A DNA stretch of 64,000 nucleotides, from contig NC_060021.1 of assembly GCF_021134715.1 (NCBI RefSeq), forward strand, positions 3,162,001-3,226,000. The letters run 5' to 3'. Within the stretch, counting starts at the first letter, position 1; every line of letters begins with the position of its first letter. The position numbers and the translations under genes were made by a program. Positions 1-13,850 of the stretch are shown here, in pieces. The DNA comes from Daphnia pulex. Taxonomy: Eukaryota > Arthropoda > Branchiopoda > Diplostraca > Daphniidae. The notes beneath the pieces are model-generated. The model did not search any database. It had not been told where the DNA came from and saw only the letters and a program-made list of their open reading frames with translations.

Positions 1-533
1 CGCTTGATTAAACACCTGATCTTTTGTATTTCCTTAAAGTTACCGTATTTCTTTTATTCAAATTTTTGGGTGATCATCACAACGAATTCTCAGATCGCAA
101 TGTGTTCGTTAATACTAGCCGATTGAGATGGTAAATCGGTCGGGTCAGGTTTCTTCTCTGGGATTAGCTATACTACTGACCTAATATGAATAACACTTAG
201 TTCAAGATTTAGTTTCCTTTAGCCGAGATCTAATGCTAAACAAAATTTCCTTCCCTAACAAAATTTCCTATAGCTGACTGCGCATTTCACGTCTCAGGGA
301 TTAATTTAACGTTATTCTATTCATGGACAATCAGACCACACTTAATTTAACATTATTATTTGCTGAATGAGATCTGTTTGTTGGTAAATAGGAAGATAAC
401 CATATTTTCTCAATGACCGCAATCAATAATAGCTATTTGACCTTTGAGTCCTACATTGTCTTCAAAAAATGAAAACAAAAATAAGTCAAACACGGGTGTA
501 CTGTGAATCTGATAACCCGACGACAGTACAGTC
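1..533. other. AT-rich stretch with no recognisable gene
   Basis: I see no coding frame with protein-like composition and no RNA gene here. The right edge abuts the left arm of the inverted-repeat unit. Short frames that cross the edge are by-products of the repeat arm. Confidence 0.5.
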
Positions 534-1053
534 CAGGGAGCCCGTGTCAAAGTAGACACAAACCTTTTAAGAGAAGGTTTGACTATCAACTTTGGTTTAG
601 GAGGGTGGGAGAACCGCGAGATGGCGCGTCTGACGATTCAGACCGGCCGGGTTCGAGAGTTATTCACTCCCGAAGTCGGCGTGATTTGGGGAAAATCACA
701 AACTGTTTAAGAGAACAAATTTTTCAATCGTAATTTTTAAAAAAATACACTGATTCTAACGTCAGGTCGCCAGACGTTAGAATCTGCCGTTTTGAACAAA
801 TCAGACGCAGTCAAAGTTTCACTTTTTTGTGAAATTTCACATTTCATTTAAGAAATGTATTTTTTTTTGCATAAAATAGCTGCAAGTGAATTAGCAATTA
901 AAATGTAAGACCAGACGGTTATATCGGCCGTTTTATACTCATCAGACGTCATGAAAAACTGACATTCAGACTCCTAAGTTTATTTCTTTAATGCGGCAAC
1001 ACCGTAAATCTGGCGCTATTTATAAAAAATTTAAAATGCAAGAGAAGAAAATT
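534..1053 (+). repeat. Left 520-bp inverted-repeat arm
   Basis: This is the reverse complement of 4129-4648. It diverges from the partner right after the inner AAAATT. Within the arm, 752-763 and 773-784 form a perfect 12-bp inverted repeat (GATTCTAACGTC) with a 9-nt spacer, a subterminal palindrome that recurs in the other arm. Confidence 0.9.
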
Positions 1054-1215
1054 CAACTTTGTATTGTTTTTCTTGATTATATTTTAAAAAAATTTGAATT
1101 ATTTAAGCTATAAAAGGTTGCATTATTAAAACAATAAACATAAAGTTAATCATCGGCAGCTAAATCTTCATCTTCGGCGGCTTTTTCGGTGGCTTCTTCT
1201 TCTTCGCTTTCGTTT
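1054..1215 (-). other. Junction between HEATR5 fragment and left arm
   Basis: HEATR5 similarity stops near 1216. Past it the frame runs into a basic reading, while another frame gives an acidic tail ([20 protein letters not shown]) followed by a stop. That acidic tail could be the 3' end of an unrelated gene joined to HEATR5, but it is too short to identify. Confidence 0.35.
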
Positions 1216-4079
<2,864 letters not shown>

Positions 4080-4128
4080 CTGTATAGGAATTAAAAGTTT
4101 GTCTGAATAAGACAACCAACAAGTCACA

Positions 4129-4648
4129 AATTTTCTTCTCTTGCATTTTAAATTTTTTATAAATAGCGCCAGATTTACGGTGTTGCCGCATTAAAGAAAT
4201 AAACTTAGGAGTCTGAATGTCAGTTTTTCATGACGTCTGATGAGTATAAAACGGCCGATATAACCGTCTGGTCTTACATTTTAATTGCTAATTCACTTGC
4301 AGCTATTTTATGCAAAAAAAAATACATTTCTTAAATGAAATGTGAAATTTCACAAAAAAGTGAAACTTTGACTGCGTCTGATTTGTTCAAAACGGCAGAT
4401 TCTAACGTCTGGCGACCTGACGTTAGAATCAGTGTATTTTTTTAAAAATTACGATTGAAAAATTTGTTCTCTTAAACAGTTTGTGATTTTCCCCAAATCA
4501 CGCCGACTTCGGGAGTGAATAACTCTCGAACCCGGCCGGTCTGAATCGTCAGACGCGCCATCTCGCGGTTCTCCCACCCTCCTAAACCAAAGTTGATAGT
4601 CAAACCTTCTCTTAAAAGGTTTGTGTCTACTTTGACACGGGCTCCCTG
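4129..4648 (-). repeat. Right 520-bp inverted-repeat arm
   Basis: Partner of 534-1053 in opposite orientation. Its inner end lies about 50 bp upstream of the splice acceptor of the first recognisable HEATR5 exon, so the arm replaces everything that should precede that exon in a real gene. Confidence 0.9.
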
Positions 4649-5577
4649 ACTATAAGGTATACAGTTTTCGGGTTTTTTTCCTAGATTATTCAAAAGAGAA
4701 ATTCACGACAAAAATAACCGCTGGTTTTTCCGATCCTTTATTTTTTATTTCTTATGTTGTTTTTAATTTATTTATGTGACACTATAATCCGGGTTTCCTT
4801 TAGTAAACTCTGGCACATGATTGGAATTCATTTTAAAAAAGCTGAACTAGCATTGTCCGTTTGAATTACGTAAATATTTTGATTTTTCCGATGTCAAACA
4901 TTTTCTTTTAGAAATTCTTTTTTTGTGTGTGTGTACATGTTGTTTGTTTTTTTGGTTTGCGTGGTCAACGGCATATAATATATCAGCACTTCAGCAGTCA
5001 AACATTTTCCTTTTACAGACCCTGAAATCACTCTCTAACCTCTTTGATTGATGTCACTTGGTCACTTGTTTGGAACATAGCCTATATATATGAAGTATAT
5101 AGCCAGCACAAGGCTATACAAACGCGTCTATCTTCCCTGCTGCTCATTAATTGTGTACTTAACAAAACCAGACGAGCCAACATTGGGCTCCACTGATAAA
5201 ATTGACAGTTGAAAAAAAAATTGTTATATTTTATAACTATTTATTATTATTTTATGATAACAAATACAGAACACTCGTTTTACATTTAGGATACATCAGC
5301 GGGAAAAGGTGGGAGGGGTTAGGGTTGTTGCTGTGCAGCCAAGTGATAATATCGATAATACATATATGCGAAAGGTGTGGTTCGGTGGGGCTGTAGGGCG
5401 TAGATTCATCATTATCCGATATAGCTGAACGGAAAATGAAAGTTGATTACACGAATGACAAGGTTCAACTAAAAACAAACCCAGGAAAAACCCCCAACAC
5501 CATCAGAGACGTGTACACGTATATACCCCGTGATTTCCAACATTCAGATTAGGATTTCTAAGCCGCGTTTTGCAGAC
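4649..5577. other. Intergenic, no gene seen
   Basis: AT-rich sequence between the inverted-repeat unit and the next promoter. Short frames near 5200-5480 lack recognisable domains and splice context. Confidence 0.5.
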
Positions 5578-5615
5578 TATAAAAACCAGCACGGCTCATT
5601 GGGTTTCTCATAGTA
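5578..5615 (+). promoter_or_regulatory. TATA box and initiator of the AMP-binding_C gene
   Basis: TATAAAAA lies at 5578-5585. A TCATAGT initiator-like sequence starts at 5608, about 30 bp downstream, which is the canonical spacing. A 5'UTR exon then ends at a GT donor at 5661, and a 69-bp intron ends at an AG at 5728-5729, just before the coding exon. Confidence 0.6.
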
Positions 5616-5747
5616 TCCAAGTTCCCTTAACTGGAGTTGCAAACTTACAAATAGACACAGGTAGGCAAATACAATTCTATATTTAATCTTGAATTTTAGG
5701 GCTAACAAAATGTGTTAAATAAATTACAGGTCATTTTATCTACCATA

Positions 5748-6348
5748 ATGTCATCGCTTCATCTCAGATCGACTCTAAAGAAAGCCGCTCTACTGGCCAA
5801 CCGGATTGGCACTAACGGCCAAAAAGCCGCGCTAGGTCAACTTGCTTCGGCCAACAAGTTGCAACCGATGCCAGATGCATCGAAATTTATAAACCACATC
5901 GTTACAAAAAACAAAGAACTCATTAAAGTGAAAGGACTCCAGGTAAAAGACTGACATTCTCTTGTTTCCTTCTGAACAAATAATTAATACAACATTTTGT
6001 TAGGTCGCTCCAGCCGAACTTGAAGATGTTCTGACTTCCCATCCGGCTGTAGCTGAAGCTGCTGTGATCGGAATCCACGACGAACACGCCGGTGAACTCC
6101 CTCGAGCTTACGTCGTCAAGAAACCGGGAATGGAATCGGTCAGCGATGCTGAAATTCAGGCATTTGTCGACTCCAAGGTCTCGCTCCACAAACAAATCAA
6201 AGGCGGCATCGAATTGTGCGCAGCAATCCCTAAAAACAATACGGGCAAAATCCTGCGCAGAGAGTTGGAAGTCCAGTACGCCAATGATTTGATGAACAGA
6301 ATATATTCTGCCATGGATTCAACTGCTAAACAAATGTCGCAACTCTGA
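5748..6348 (+). CDS. Stand-alone AMP-binding C-terminal domain protein (acyl-CoA synthetase-derived)
   Basis: Two coding exons (5748-5942 and 6004-6348) give 179 residues. Residues about 53-165 match the C-terminal domain of the 4-coumarate-CoA ligase/firefly luciferase family of acyl-CoA synthetases: the A8 hinge (KELIKVKGLQVAPAELE), AVIGIHDEHAGELPRAYVV, and the A10 motif NNTGKILRREL with its catalytic lysine. The roughly 400-residue N-terminal domain that binds ATP and most of the acyl substrate is absent. In its place is a 50-residue leader rich in Arg, Lys, Ser and Ala with few acidic residues, which resembles a mitochondrial targeting peptide (inference). The gene has its own TATA promoter, a 5'UTR intron, a clean stop and AATAAA-like signals near 6526. 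It therefore looks like a real gene, not debris. It cannot run the full adenylation reaction alone; a regulatory or dominant-negative role is only a guess. Confidence 0.8.
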
Positions 6349-6885
6349 AACTGTAATTTTTTTTTAAACTTTAATATGTTATATCCTATTCGCAGCAATG
6401 CAAAACAATGCATGTTTAAAATTTATGTTTTTCACCAAACATTACTATGTCTGTAAATCTGTAAAATAGCTTGTGTTTACTCAAAAAAGAATCGATCGTC
6501 TGCATCAATATACATTTTTAAAAAATAAATAAACTGGGCAAGTTTTCACGTTATCACCTGCTCTTTCAACTATATAGATTAAAAGTCTGAGCTGTTTCCA
6601 TCATTCAAAGTTCAAAAAAAATTTCAAAAACCAAAATAAATCACTATGTTTTCGTTAGCAGGCTAGTTAATACACCTTGGCTAATAGCAATGTTACTTTG
6701 CGTAACACTTTGGAGAAATATTTCTAAGGTTATAAACTTATAATTTATAAGACAATTCTCATAACAAAAACACAAACTGAAAATCGACTGGTTGAACGAC
6801 TACCCTTTGTTTGTATGATTCGGTTTGTTATCACACAAAATAAACAAAGTTGAGACGTAATTGAAGAAGAGATAATTATTTGCAA

Positions 6886-8001
6886 CTAAATTTTCTTCAT
6901 GGTATAGATATAGCCGTCGGATCCTAGCAGGTAAGGCTCGATGGTTCTGCGCGGGACGTGGTGGCGCCAGACGCCGTTTTTCACTAAATCCTCCACCTCG
7001 GCGTCGAAATGGGCGAACTTGGGAGCTGACGACCCGTAATCGGATCGCATGCTCCACGTGATAATTGCGCCTGTAATTCAATCAACATGATTTTTAAATC
7101 TCATTGAGAAGAACAGTTTAATCGTTTTAAAAACTAACCTGGTTTTGCGATGCGAATAAGGTCACCAAAAGCGTCAGAATTTAAATGTCCCGGGGCGAAT
7201 GTTCCGCTAGCGATAATGGCATCGTACGTCTCTGATGTTACGGGAAAAATAGGGGAATTAAATTAATTCATTCAAAGAATTGATCTCGAGATAATGTAGA
7301 ACCAACCGTCATGGACGGGCGCTTTGTGCTGCCCTCCCAACAGCGAAACGTAGAACTTTTTGTAAAGTTGTTTCTTGTTGGCCAGCGCCAGCATCTCTTT
7401 GCTGGCGTCGATAGCGTCAATGTTGGTGTAGCCACAAGGACGTAACTAACACGAATCGGAATGAGATGACAAACTAAATTTTGGGGACGTTTCGTAACAT
7501 AAACGCTATAAGGCGATAAAATTGCCCTACCATTTCAGCGACGACTCCAGAGCCGGCCAAGATATCCAAAATGCGGGACTGACGGTCCAGACCGAGTTCC
7601 ACAAATGCTTTAACGACGTGTCTTGGTTCGGTATAGTTGCTGTTCTCCATCATATCGGTTTCGTACTAAAAATTAAACAAACAAAACTGACTATTATTGG
7701 TATCAATTCCATTTGCCATGGGTACGTGTAGCACAGTAAATATGCGCTACAACGTTGAAGGTGCGTTGTTGACGGCGAAAACACAAAATCACTTCATTAA
7801 AAGAGGAAAGTAATTCTTCCTTCGAGTGATAATCTTTCAACACGTAATCAATTAAATTAACCGAGATTGCTTGGAATTGCAAATAACCTTGTCGATCCAT
7901 TGGAGAGATTGATCCTTGTACTGCTGGGTGGACACCAAGTCTGATTTCTCGTTGGCCAGGCTATCCTCATAGCTGCCGTCGAGCGATGCTGTTGACGACA
8001 T
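6886..8001 (-). CDS. METTL27-like class I methyltransferase
   Basis: Five exons (7888-8001, 7531-7665, 7307-7445, 7139-7231, 6886-7070) join in frame to 221 residues. The start is the ATG at 8001. The protein has a Rossmann-fold SAM-binding core: motif I as LDILAGSGVVAEM (about residues 70-82), the acidic loop as IDAIDASKEML, then YDAIIASGTFAPGH and the post-strand IAKPGG. The order and the phrase CGYTNIDAIDAS resemble METTL27 (WBSCR27), whose substrate is poorly known. All intron phases agree and no frame break is seen. A 5'UTR exon probably ends at a donor near 8190, spliced to an acceptor just upstream of the ATG. Substrate and cellular site cannot be inferred from sequence. Confidence 0.85.
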
Positions 8002-8937
8002 GATGTTTCACTTGGCCCCTGCAAACTGAGAAAACGATGCAAATCGAATAGGGCTCAAACGGTGAACTAAACCCCCAAAAAATATTTACTAGCTCCAAAG
8101 TTTTTAGAAAAATGTCAACTCAGTTTTCCCCGTTGAATCCCTCCGGCTCTTCTAAAAGATTTCTCTTCTTCCTTCTCAAGCAGCACATACCTGAACTGAA
8201 GTCAATGGTAGACCAGTTGGCTGGCATATTTTATTGACCCCCTTGGGTTGTTCCTGGAACACTTCTTCTCCGTATTTGATTATTTTCTTTTTTAGAAAAC
8301 AAATCATTTCCGACTAAAAAGGCTGCAACATGTTTTGTTTTATTTGGGGTCTAAGAAGTATTTTTAAACGTTCACTTGTCGTCTGAGGAGGTACTGTCAG
8401 TGTACATTCTTCCTGCAATACAATTTTTTTACAATTTTTGAATGCATCTGTAAATTAGGGACTGGGCGATTGAAATCATTTGCATAATTTTTAAATTTAT
8501 CCCAATATGGAGAAGAGAAAAAGCTTGCGTTATTGCGAAAGAGCAGCGATAGAATAAGCCTTATTCATTGCTGGAATCCAAAAAGAAATTAGTATTCAAC
8601 TTCTCGTCGGCTGAGAATATTTTGGAAACGCATGGGAAAGGAAAACTTAATACTCAATTGTAATTACACAATAAAAATTAAACAAATACCAATTTACCAT
8701 AAATAGATGTGTACATTTCCTAGCGCACTTGCCTTAGTAATAGACAAGCTAGTGATTATCCTTGGTTGTTTCTTGGAATCTGGAGAAGGGGGGATTAAAA
8801 ATTCATCAATTTTATTTTAATTATCAAATTCGAAGTATTCAATTGAATGTCAATGAAAGATAGGCTACCAACATCAATGAGAGAAGCTAGATCTTTTACT
8901 GTTCATTAATCATATGATGATGGCCATGAATGTGCGC
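8002..8937. other. Divergent intergenic region
   Basis: Contains the probable 5'UTR intron and first exon of the METTL27-like gene (donor near 8189-8190 on the minus strand). The rest is AT-rich with no gene seen. Confidence 0.5.
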
Positions 8938-8976
8938 TTTAAAAACGCTGGGCGATGAATTCTCTGACATCAGTTG
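8938..8976 (+). promoter_or_regulatory. TATA-like box and arthropod initiator of the secreted-protein gene
   Basis: TTTAAAAA at 8938-8945 is followed 32 bp later by TCAGTTG at 8970-8976, a good match to the arthropod TCAGT initiator. The coding start at 9034 follows about 60 bp downstream. Confidence 0.55.
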
Positions 8977-9033
8977 CAGTTGAAACCATCCAGTCGACTA
9001 GTATTCAACACTCCAACACATTTTCATTTGGAA

Positions 9034-9637
9034 ATGAAGGTATGCAAATCAGAAATAACTCCTTAGTTTTTAAAATTGTTCTTGTCTTGGATAAGGAAAT
9101 GTGTACCTTTTACAATATATGGCCAACCACACTGCTGTAAGCTGTTATTTTCCATTGTAATAATTACTTTGTATACAACTATAGGTTCAACATCTTATCA
9201 CCCTTGCTTTGATCTGGTTCATGGTGTTTGGTCTCAGCCGCTGCCAAGAGCAATCCATCCCCGAGATAAAGGCAGAAATTGTCGACATTTCCAGTTTAGA
9301 CGTCAAAGATCTCCCGGCAGCGTCACCCGATAACAAGGTCTTGCCTCCAACAATGACCGCACGGCCTTATCCTTTGAATTTGAACCGCCCGCTTCCGCTT
9401 CCAGCTCTGGTTGCCTCCACAGTGCCGAAGGAAACTTCGGACACTGTGAAATTTGCCGTGACAATCCCGCCAGCCAAAAAAGACCCGCTAGCTGAAAATA
9501 ATTTCAAAACCCCACATCGCCCAGCTAAACCAGTTGTACTCACACTTGAGCACGTCACAATAAAAACACCCACTCGAGTTCCATTTTCCGGATCATCTTC
9601 ATATGGGCATATGAAGGAGGGAGAAGAAAGCATTTAA
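9034..9637 (+). CDS. Small secreted proline-rich protein, function unknown
   Basis: Exon 1 codes only Met-Lys (9034-9039). A GT donor at 9040 and an AG acceptor at 9184 join it to exon 2 (9185-9637), giving 152 residues. The spliced start produces a textbook signal peptide: Met-Lys, then a hydrophobic core (HLITLALIWFMVFGLS), then CQEQ at the likely cleavage region. Without that splice no such leader exists, which supports the model. The mature part is rich in Pro, Lys and Thr, has one or no Cys, and shows no domain I recognise. A two-codon first exon is common in arthropod cuticle and other secreted-protein genes. An extracellular or cuticular role is inference. Confidence 0.65.
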
Positions 9638-10241
9638 ATAAATGCAAAAGCAAACATGTTCTCGAGTGTGATATCTTCAATTCATGTATTGTAAGTTATA
9701 TCCTGGTGTTGTCACTATTTTAAAGAAGATAGCAAATAATAAACTGGTGCGATGATGTATAGCACTTTTTCATGAATCACGGTGTTACTTTTTATTCCAC
9801 ATGCTCTTCAAAGTCTTCATATTGTTCAAAAAATGTGTTTTACTGTTGAATTGATGGTTTATGGCTAATTTACATAAAATTTTACAATTATACACCTCAT
9901 TTAAAAAAATGGCTAATTTTATTAATCGGGTTGTTGTAAAAATCGATGTTCTTTATGCTATTCTTTGAGTTTGATAAAGTAGGTGCCGCCTTTATGCAAG
10001 CGCAATCCGCTCATGTGGTAAGTTTATCTCTTGCCGCTAGATGGCAGCAAGAACGATGCAAAACCGAAAAGTCTAGCCAGTCTAGCCTCTGGCTAGTATC
10101 TTGGCCTTGGCTTAGTCATCGTGGTGCAGAAAAAAAGACTGTCCTCTTGAGCAAACGACGCGACCACACTACACACGTGTTTTGGTTTAACGTTTAATTA
10201 AAAAAAGAAACTGAACTGTTGTTTCCCACGTAATATTGAAG
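9638..10241. other. Intergenic with 3'UTR and a CTCF-like site
   Basis: Polyadenylation-type signals follow the secreted-protein gene (AAATAAATG at about 9637 and AATAAA near 9737). GCCGCTAGATGGCAGC at 10033-10048 resembles an insulator (CTCF) core and lies between two transcription units. No other gene is seen. Confidence 0.45.
10033..10048 (+). promoter_or_regulatory. CTCF-like motif
   Basis: The 16-bp GCCGCTAGATGGCAGC is close to animal CTCF cores of the CCGCNAGRTGGCAG type. The same core recurs at several intergenic spots in the window (26924-26937, 30883-30893, 33919-33929, 47535-47544). Binding is inferred from motif shape only. Confidence 0.4.
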
Positions 10242-12178
10242 ATGACGGACAAGGAAAAACTGAGGAATGAAGTGAAGCTCGAAATTCAGGCACTCTTATG
10301 TACAGAGAAGACAGCCATTACATCTAAACGGCTATACGGTATTAATTCTTGAATCTAATCTGTACTAAAATGGTATGAAATTACTGTTATTTTGTAGGGC
10401 TATACATTTCGGAAATGGGAACAGCCATGCCGTACGCAAAATTGGGCTACAACCAAATGGATGACTTTTTACGAAGCATACCAGACGTAGTGTCTTCCTA
10501 CACAAATTTCCAAGATGGAATGCTGTATGTGAAGGCTGTTCCGTTGGAAGGATCATCTCACATCAATGAACTTGTTCAAGGACAGAGATCAGCCAAAAAG
10601 AAGAAAACCAACAGCAACTTTTCCATGGGTAGCAGGTTCAAGTCATTTAGAGTTTCCTCGCAAGTAGCTCCAAATCCTAACTTCAACAGAAACTACAACT
10701 CAAATTTCAACGCCTACAAACCTCAAGAAAGATTTGACAACACTAGAAGTGGAACCTTTACTAGACCACCACTGTATTCCAGTCAATTTAAAAATTCAAA
10801 TATGCCTCCTAGATTTGTGAAACTATATAATCAGGCACCACTCTCAGTTCCTGTAATGCAGAAGCCCAATTTTCCACCTTCATCAAACTACAGCCAGAGA
10901 GTTCCAACCACAACAGGTCCCAGCATGTTTTCCAACAGTTACAACATCAATAACAACAAACCGTTGACCGTGCCAAATGCTGCGATGGAGCCTAAACCTT
11001 TTGCTGTACCTCTGCAATTAAATGTCACACCTGCCAACAAGCCTCAGGGAGTGCCCGGTCGTGCCCACTTGACTCCCCAATTGATGCAACCTCGGACACC
11101 GGCTCCACAAGTGCAGCCGGACAAGCCTGCAACTCCTCCTGTTACGATCCAAACTTCAAACGTTCAACCAACCCCTCAGGTTATTCAAAAGCCATCAGCT
11201 TTTGTAGATTCCGTCCAAAATTCGCTGAATGATTTAAAGATTTCCTCGTCGAAACCGGTGGATCCCATCAATCCCTTCGAGCAAGATTCCGCGACACAGA
11301 TGCAACATCTGCCTAAACCATTATCTCCAATAAAGGTATATGAAGAAAAGCCAGTCAGCCCTGACGCGTTCCAGTGGAGGCCAGTTACACCTAACCCTTT
11401 CCAGGAAGCGACCAAATCGACGCTGCAGTTCTTGCCCTCTGGCTTCGAGCAACGAAAGAATGCCCCTCATCGTCGTGTCGTTATTAAAAAGGAAGAGCAA
11501 CGTCCCAAATTACCGGAAATCATTACCGAGACGTTTAAAGTAACTCGAAAACTTCCTGAAATGGCTAAAGAAGAAGTTCCTGTTGCCCCCACGCCAAAAA
11601 TAAGTGCAGCGGCCAGGGCTCCACGCGTCTTGTTGAGGAACGGCGTTCCAGTGGTCGTCAGTCCACCTTCGACTGTGCCACTACAAACGCCCCGGCCTTT
11701 CATGCATCTTCCCGATCATTTGCCAGCAGAGGCTCCTAAGCATCCACCTCCTGTCTCGCCTCTTTTATCTAGACGGTTGCCTAACCAGCCCGTTGAATCT
11801 CAACCAGTTTCTCGGACCGTCACTCAAGATTTTACTCCCAAGCCGAAAGCTGTTCTATCAACAAGGTAAATTTCTATTTAAAATGCTGGGCCAGTGAATA
11901 GTGACGGTGAAATTTATTTTCTTTTTTCTTTTCCCAGGCTGGGCGAGTTCTATTGCGAGCGCCTGAAAGCGATGATGGCTAAATATAAACTGGGTCGAAT
12001 CACTTTGAATCACAATCAATTGAAATCGGGACGTTTCATCGCTTCCATCAAGGTGGGACAGGAGATGTTTATGACGTACCCCGAAGATTTCGAGATTATG
12101 ACCGATGCTTACGAGTATGCAGCCAAGCAAGCCGTGGAACACTTTGAGAGTACTCCCGTCTGGATGAAACCTGCCTGA
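10242..12178 (+). CDS. LOTUS (OST-HTH) domain protein, TDRD5/7-related
   Basis: Three exons (10242-10338, 10398-11865, 11938-12178) join in frame to 601 residues from the ATG at 10242. Residues about 1-85 form a LOTUS/OST-HTH domain (NEVKLEIQALLCTEKTAITS, then LGYNQMDDFLRSIPDVV). Such domains bind the DEAD-box helicase Vasa or G-rich RNA in germ granules and in TDRD5, TDRD7, Oskar and MARF1. Residues about 110-520 are low complexity, rich in Asn, Pro, Gln and Ser, and probably disordered. The last 80 residues form a compact second unit (GEFYCERLKAMMAKYKLGRI, TYPEDFEIMTDAYEYAAKQA) whose spacing recalls a double-stranded RNA-binding or second LOTUS-like fold. No Tudor domain is seen. A role in germline RNA granules is inference from the family. 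Confidence 0.75.
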
Positions 12179-12252
12179 AGTTTTTCATTTGGTTTGAAAA
12201 GTATTATGAGAACCAAACAGGTGGACGGACACTGATGGACTGAAATTCATTA

Positions 12253-12440
12253 CAGGATGTTTTGGTATTGTATTATTTCCCATTTTTGTACTTCAATCAT
12301 CAAATCGAACAAAGAAGATTACTTTTCCCCCTTTTTTCGTTATTTTGTGCGTGTGTCATTCCATTTTGGCAGACGAGAAAAAACAAGAACGGCGTTGACA
12401 TTTTTTTTATTTTTGTTTTGAAATTTCATTGTCGTTCGTT
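12253..12440 (+). repeat. Imperfect direct repeat, copy A
   Basis: Starts ACAGGATGTTTTGGTATTGT and is followed in the same order by blocks with ATCGAACAAAGAA, GTGCGTGTGT, and an ACAAGAACGGCGTTGACATT block. The same series occurs in 12947-13423 with about 300 bp of extra sequence inside that copy. Together these mark an old tandem duplication of UTR sequence. Confidence 0.6.
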
Positions 12441-12946
12441 TTGTTCAAATCATTGGAACACATTTGTGGATTTTGTATCTTCCTTCATTATTTGTCGGTT
12501 AAGAGACTCAGAAAAGACATTAAACGGTGCTGGAACTGGAAGTAATTATTGAGCATTTTTTATTCTCACATCTACTAGCGCTATAGCTCCCGCTACTACT
12601 ACCACCGCCATCTCTGGGATTTTCTAAAAACTAATTTTCGTGAGCCATTTCGCTTTTCTTGTACGATTCACGTAATGGTCGGTACTTCCGTGTATATATT
12701 GTGTCGTTCTCATGCGTTTAGGCCCAGGTTGGCAACTTTTAAAAAAAGTACTACAACGTCCTGAATTGAGAATTTATAGCTTAATTAGAAATTTTTAATT
12801 TAAGAAAAGAGGGTCTGTGGATTGTGATGTAATATTCCAAGTGGGTAGAATTTATGTGACGAAGAGGTGAGGGGTCTAAAATCGTATAAGGTCACTTTCA
12901 TTTCATTAGTGTAAAGAAGAAAGAAATTACCATTGAATTGATATTA

Positions 12947-13423
12947 CAGGATCTTTTGGTATTGTATTGTTTCCATTTTTGCACTTAAACCGGCCCCTCC
13001 CCTTTGCCCGTTCATTTTCAAAATCAATTTCACAGTTTTGTTTGTTTGTTGCGGGTGGGAGGTGCTGAAAGTTGACGTGCCGTGAGTTTCCTCTATATAC
13101 CCCGCAGTTGTGAGCGTTTCTCCTCGATGCCGGACATTCACACGGACCAATCACACACTACAGATATATAATGAATTGATATAAATTAATTAATGATAAT
13201 TATTATATATAGAAACAGGGGAAAAGGGATTGCACGCGCGTGTGTGTGGAAACATCAATTCGAACAAAGAAAATATTTTCTAAAAAATGTGTTTCTCTCT
13301 CATTTTCTTTTGTTTAACTTTGGTGTGTGTGTGTGTTTTGCATCTCATTAATTCTGGGGGCGACAAGAAAAAAAGAAGAACGACATTGACCTTTTTTTGT
13401 GTGTGTGTTTGATTTGGATACAA
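12947..13423 (+). repeat. Imperfect direct repeat, copy B
   Basis: Partner of 12253-12440. It starts ACAGGATCTTTTGGTATTGT and later contains ATTCGAACAAAGAA and a GAAGAACGACATTGACC block. Divergence is clear, so the duplication is not recent. Confidence 0.6.
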
Positions 13424-13850
13424 AGAATTATTTGTGGAATGTCTTACGTCATAATATTTGTTTTTTGGTTGGAGCACCAATTCATCATATCTTCAATCAC
13501 GAAAAAAACAATTGAAAAACATTTGGGAAAAGCATGCACATTGAAAATTTGTTTTTTGTTTTCTTTAATATAACGAAAGTGTACAGTACACACACACACA
13601 CACACACAGCCATAGGAAGGACATGGAAGAAAAACAAATTCGGCCACATAAATTTCTGTTTTTTAAAAAAACGAATCGGAGAGAAATTCAAAATGGTTTT
13701 TTAAAAAAGAAAAAAAGAAACATTTCAGAGAAAAAGGAATTTGCGGATTTTGTTATTTTTTAAAAGAAAAAAAGAAAAAAAAAGGCTTTGAGTCGCCCCG
13801 AGGACATTTTTTGGGATATAATATTGAATTAAAAAAAGAAAAAGAAAAGT

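Larger units (their letters stand above)
12179..13850. other. Facing 3'UTRs of the LOTUS gene and orthopedia, with an internal duplication
   Basis: The two genes converge here. The stretch is AT-rich with CA/GT microsatellites (about 13321-13336 and 13591-13608) and no convincing coding frame. An imperfect direct duplication (12253-12440 versus 12947-13423) is described separately. Confidence 0.55.

Noticed and set aside
503-733. Frame crossing the left edge of the inverted-repeat unit (and its mirror near 4472-4693)
   Set aside because: Present only because of the repeat arm; no similarity to transposases and no conserved domain.
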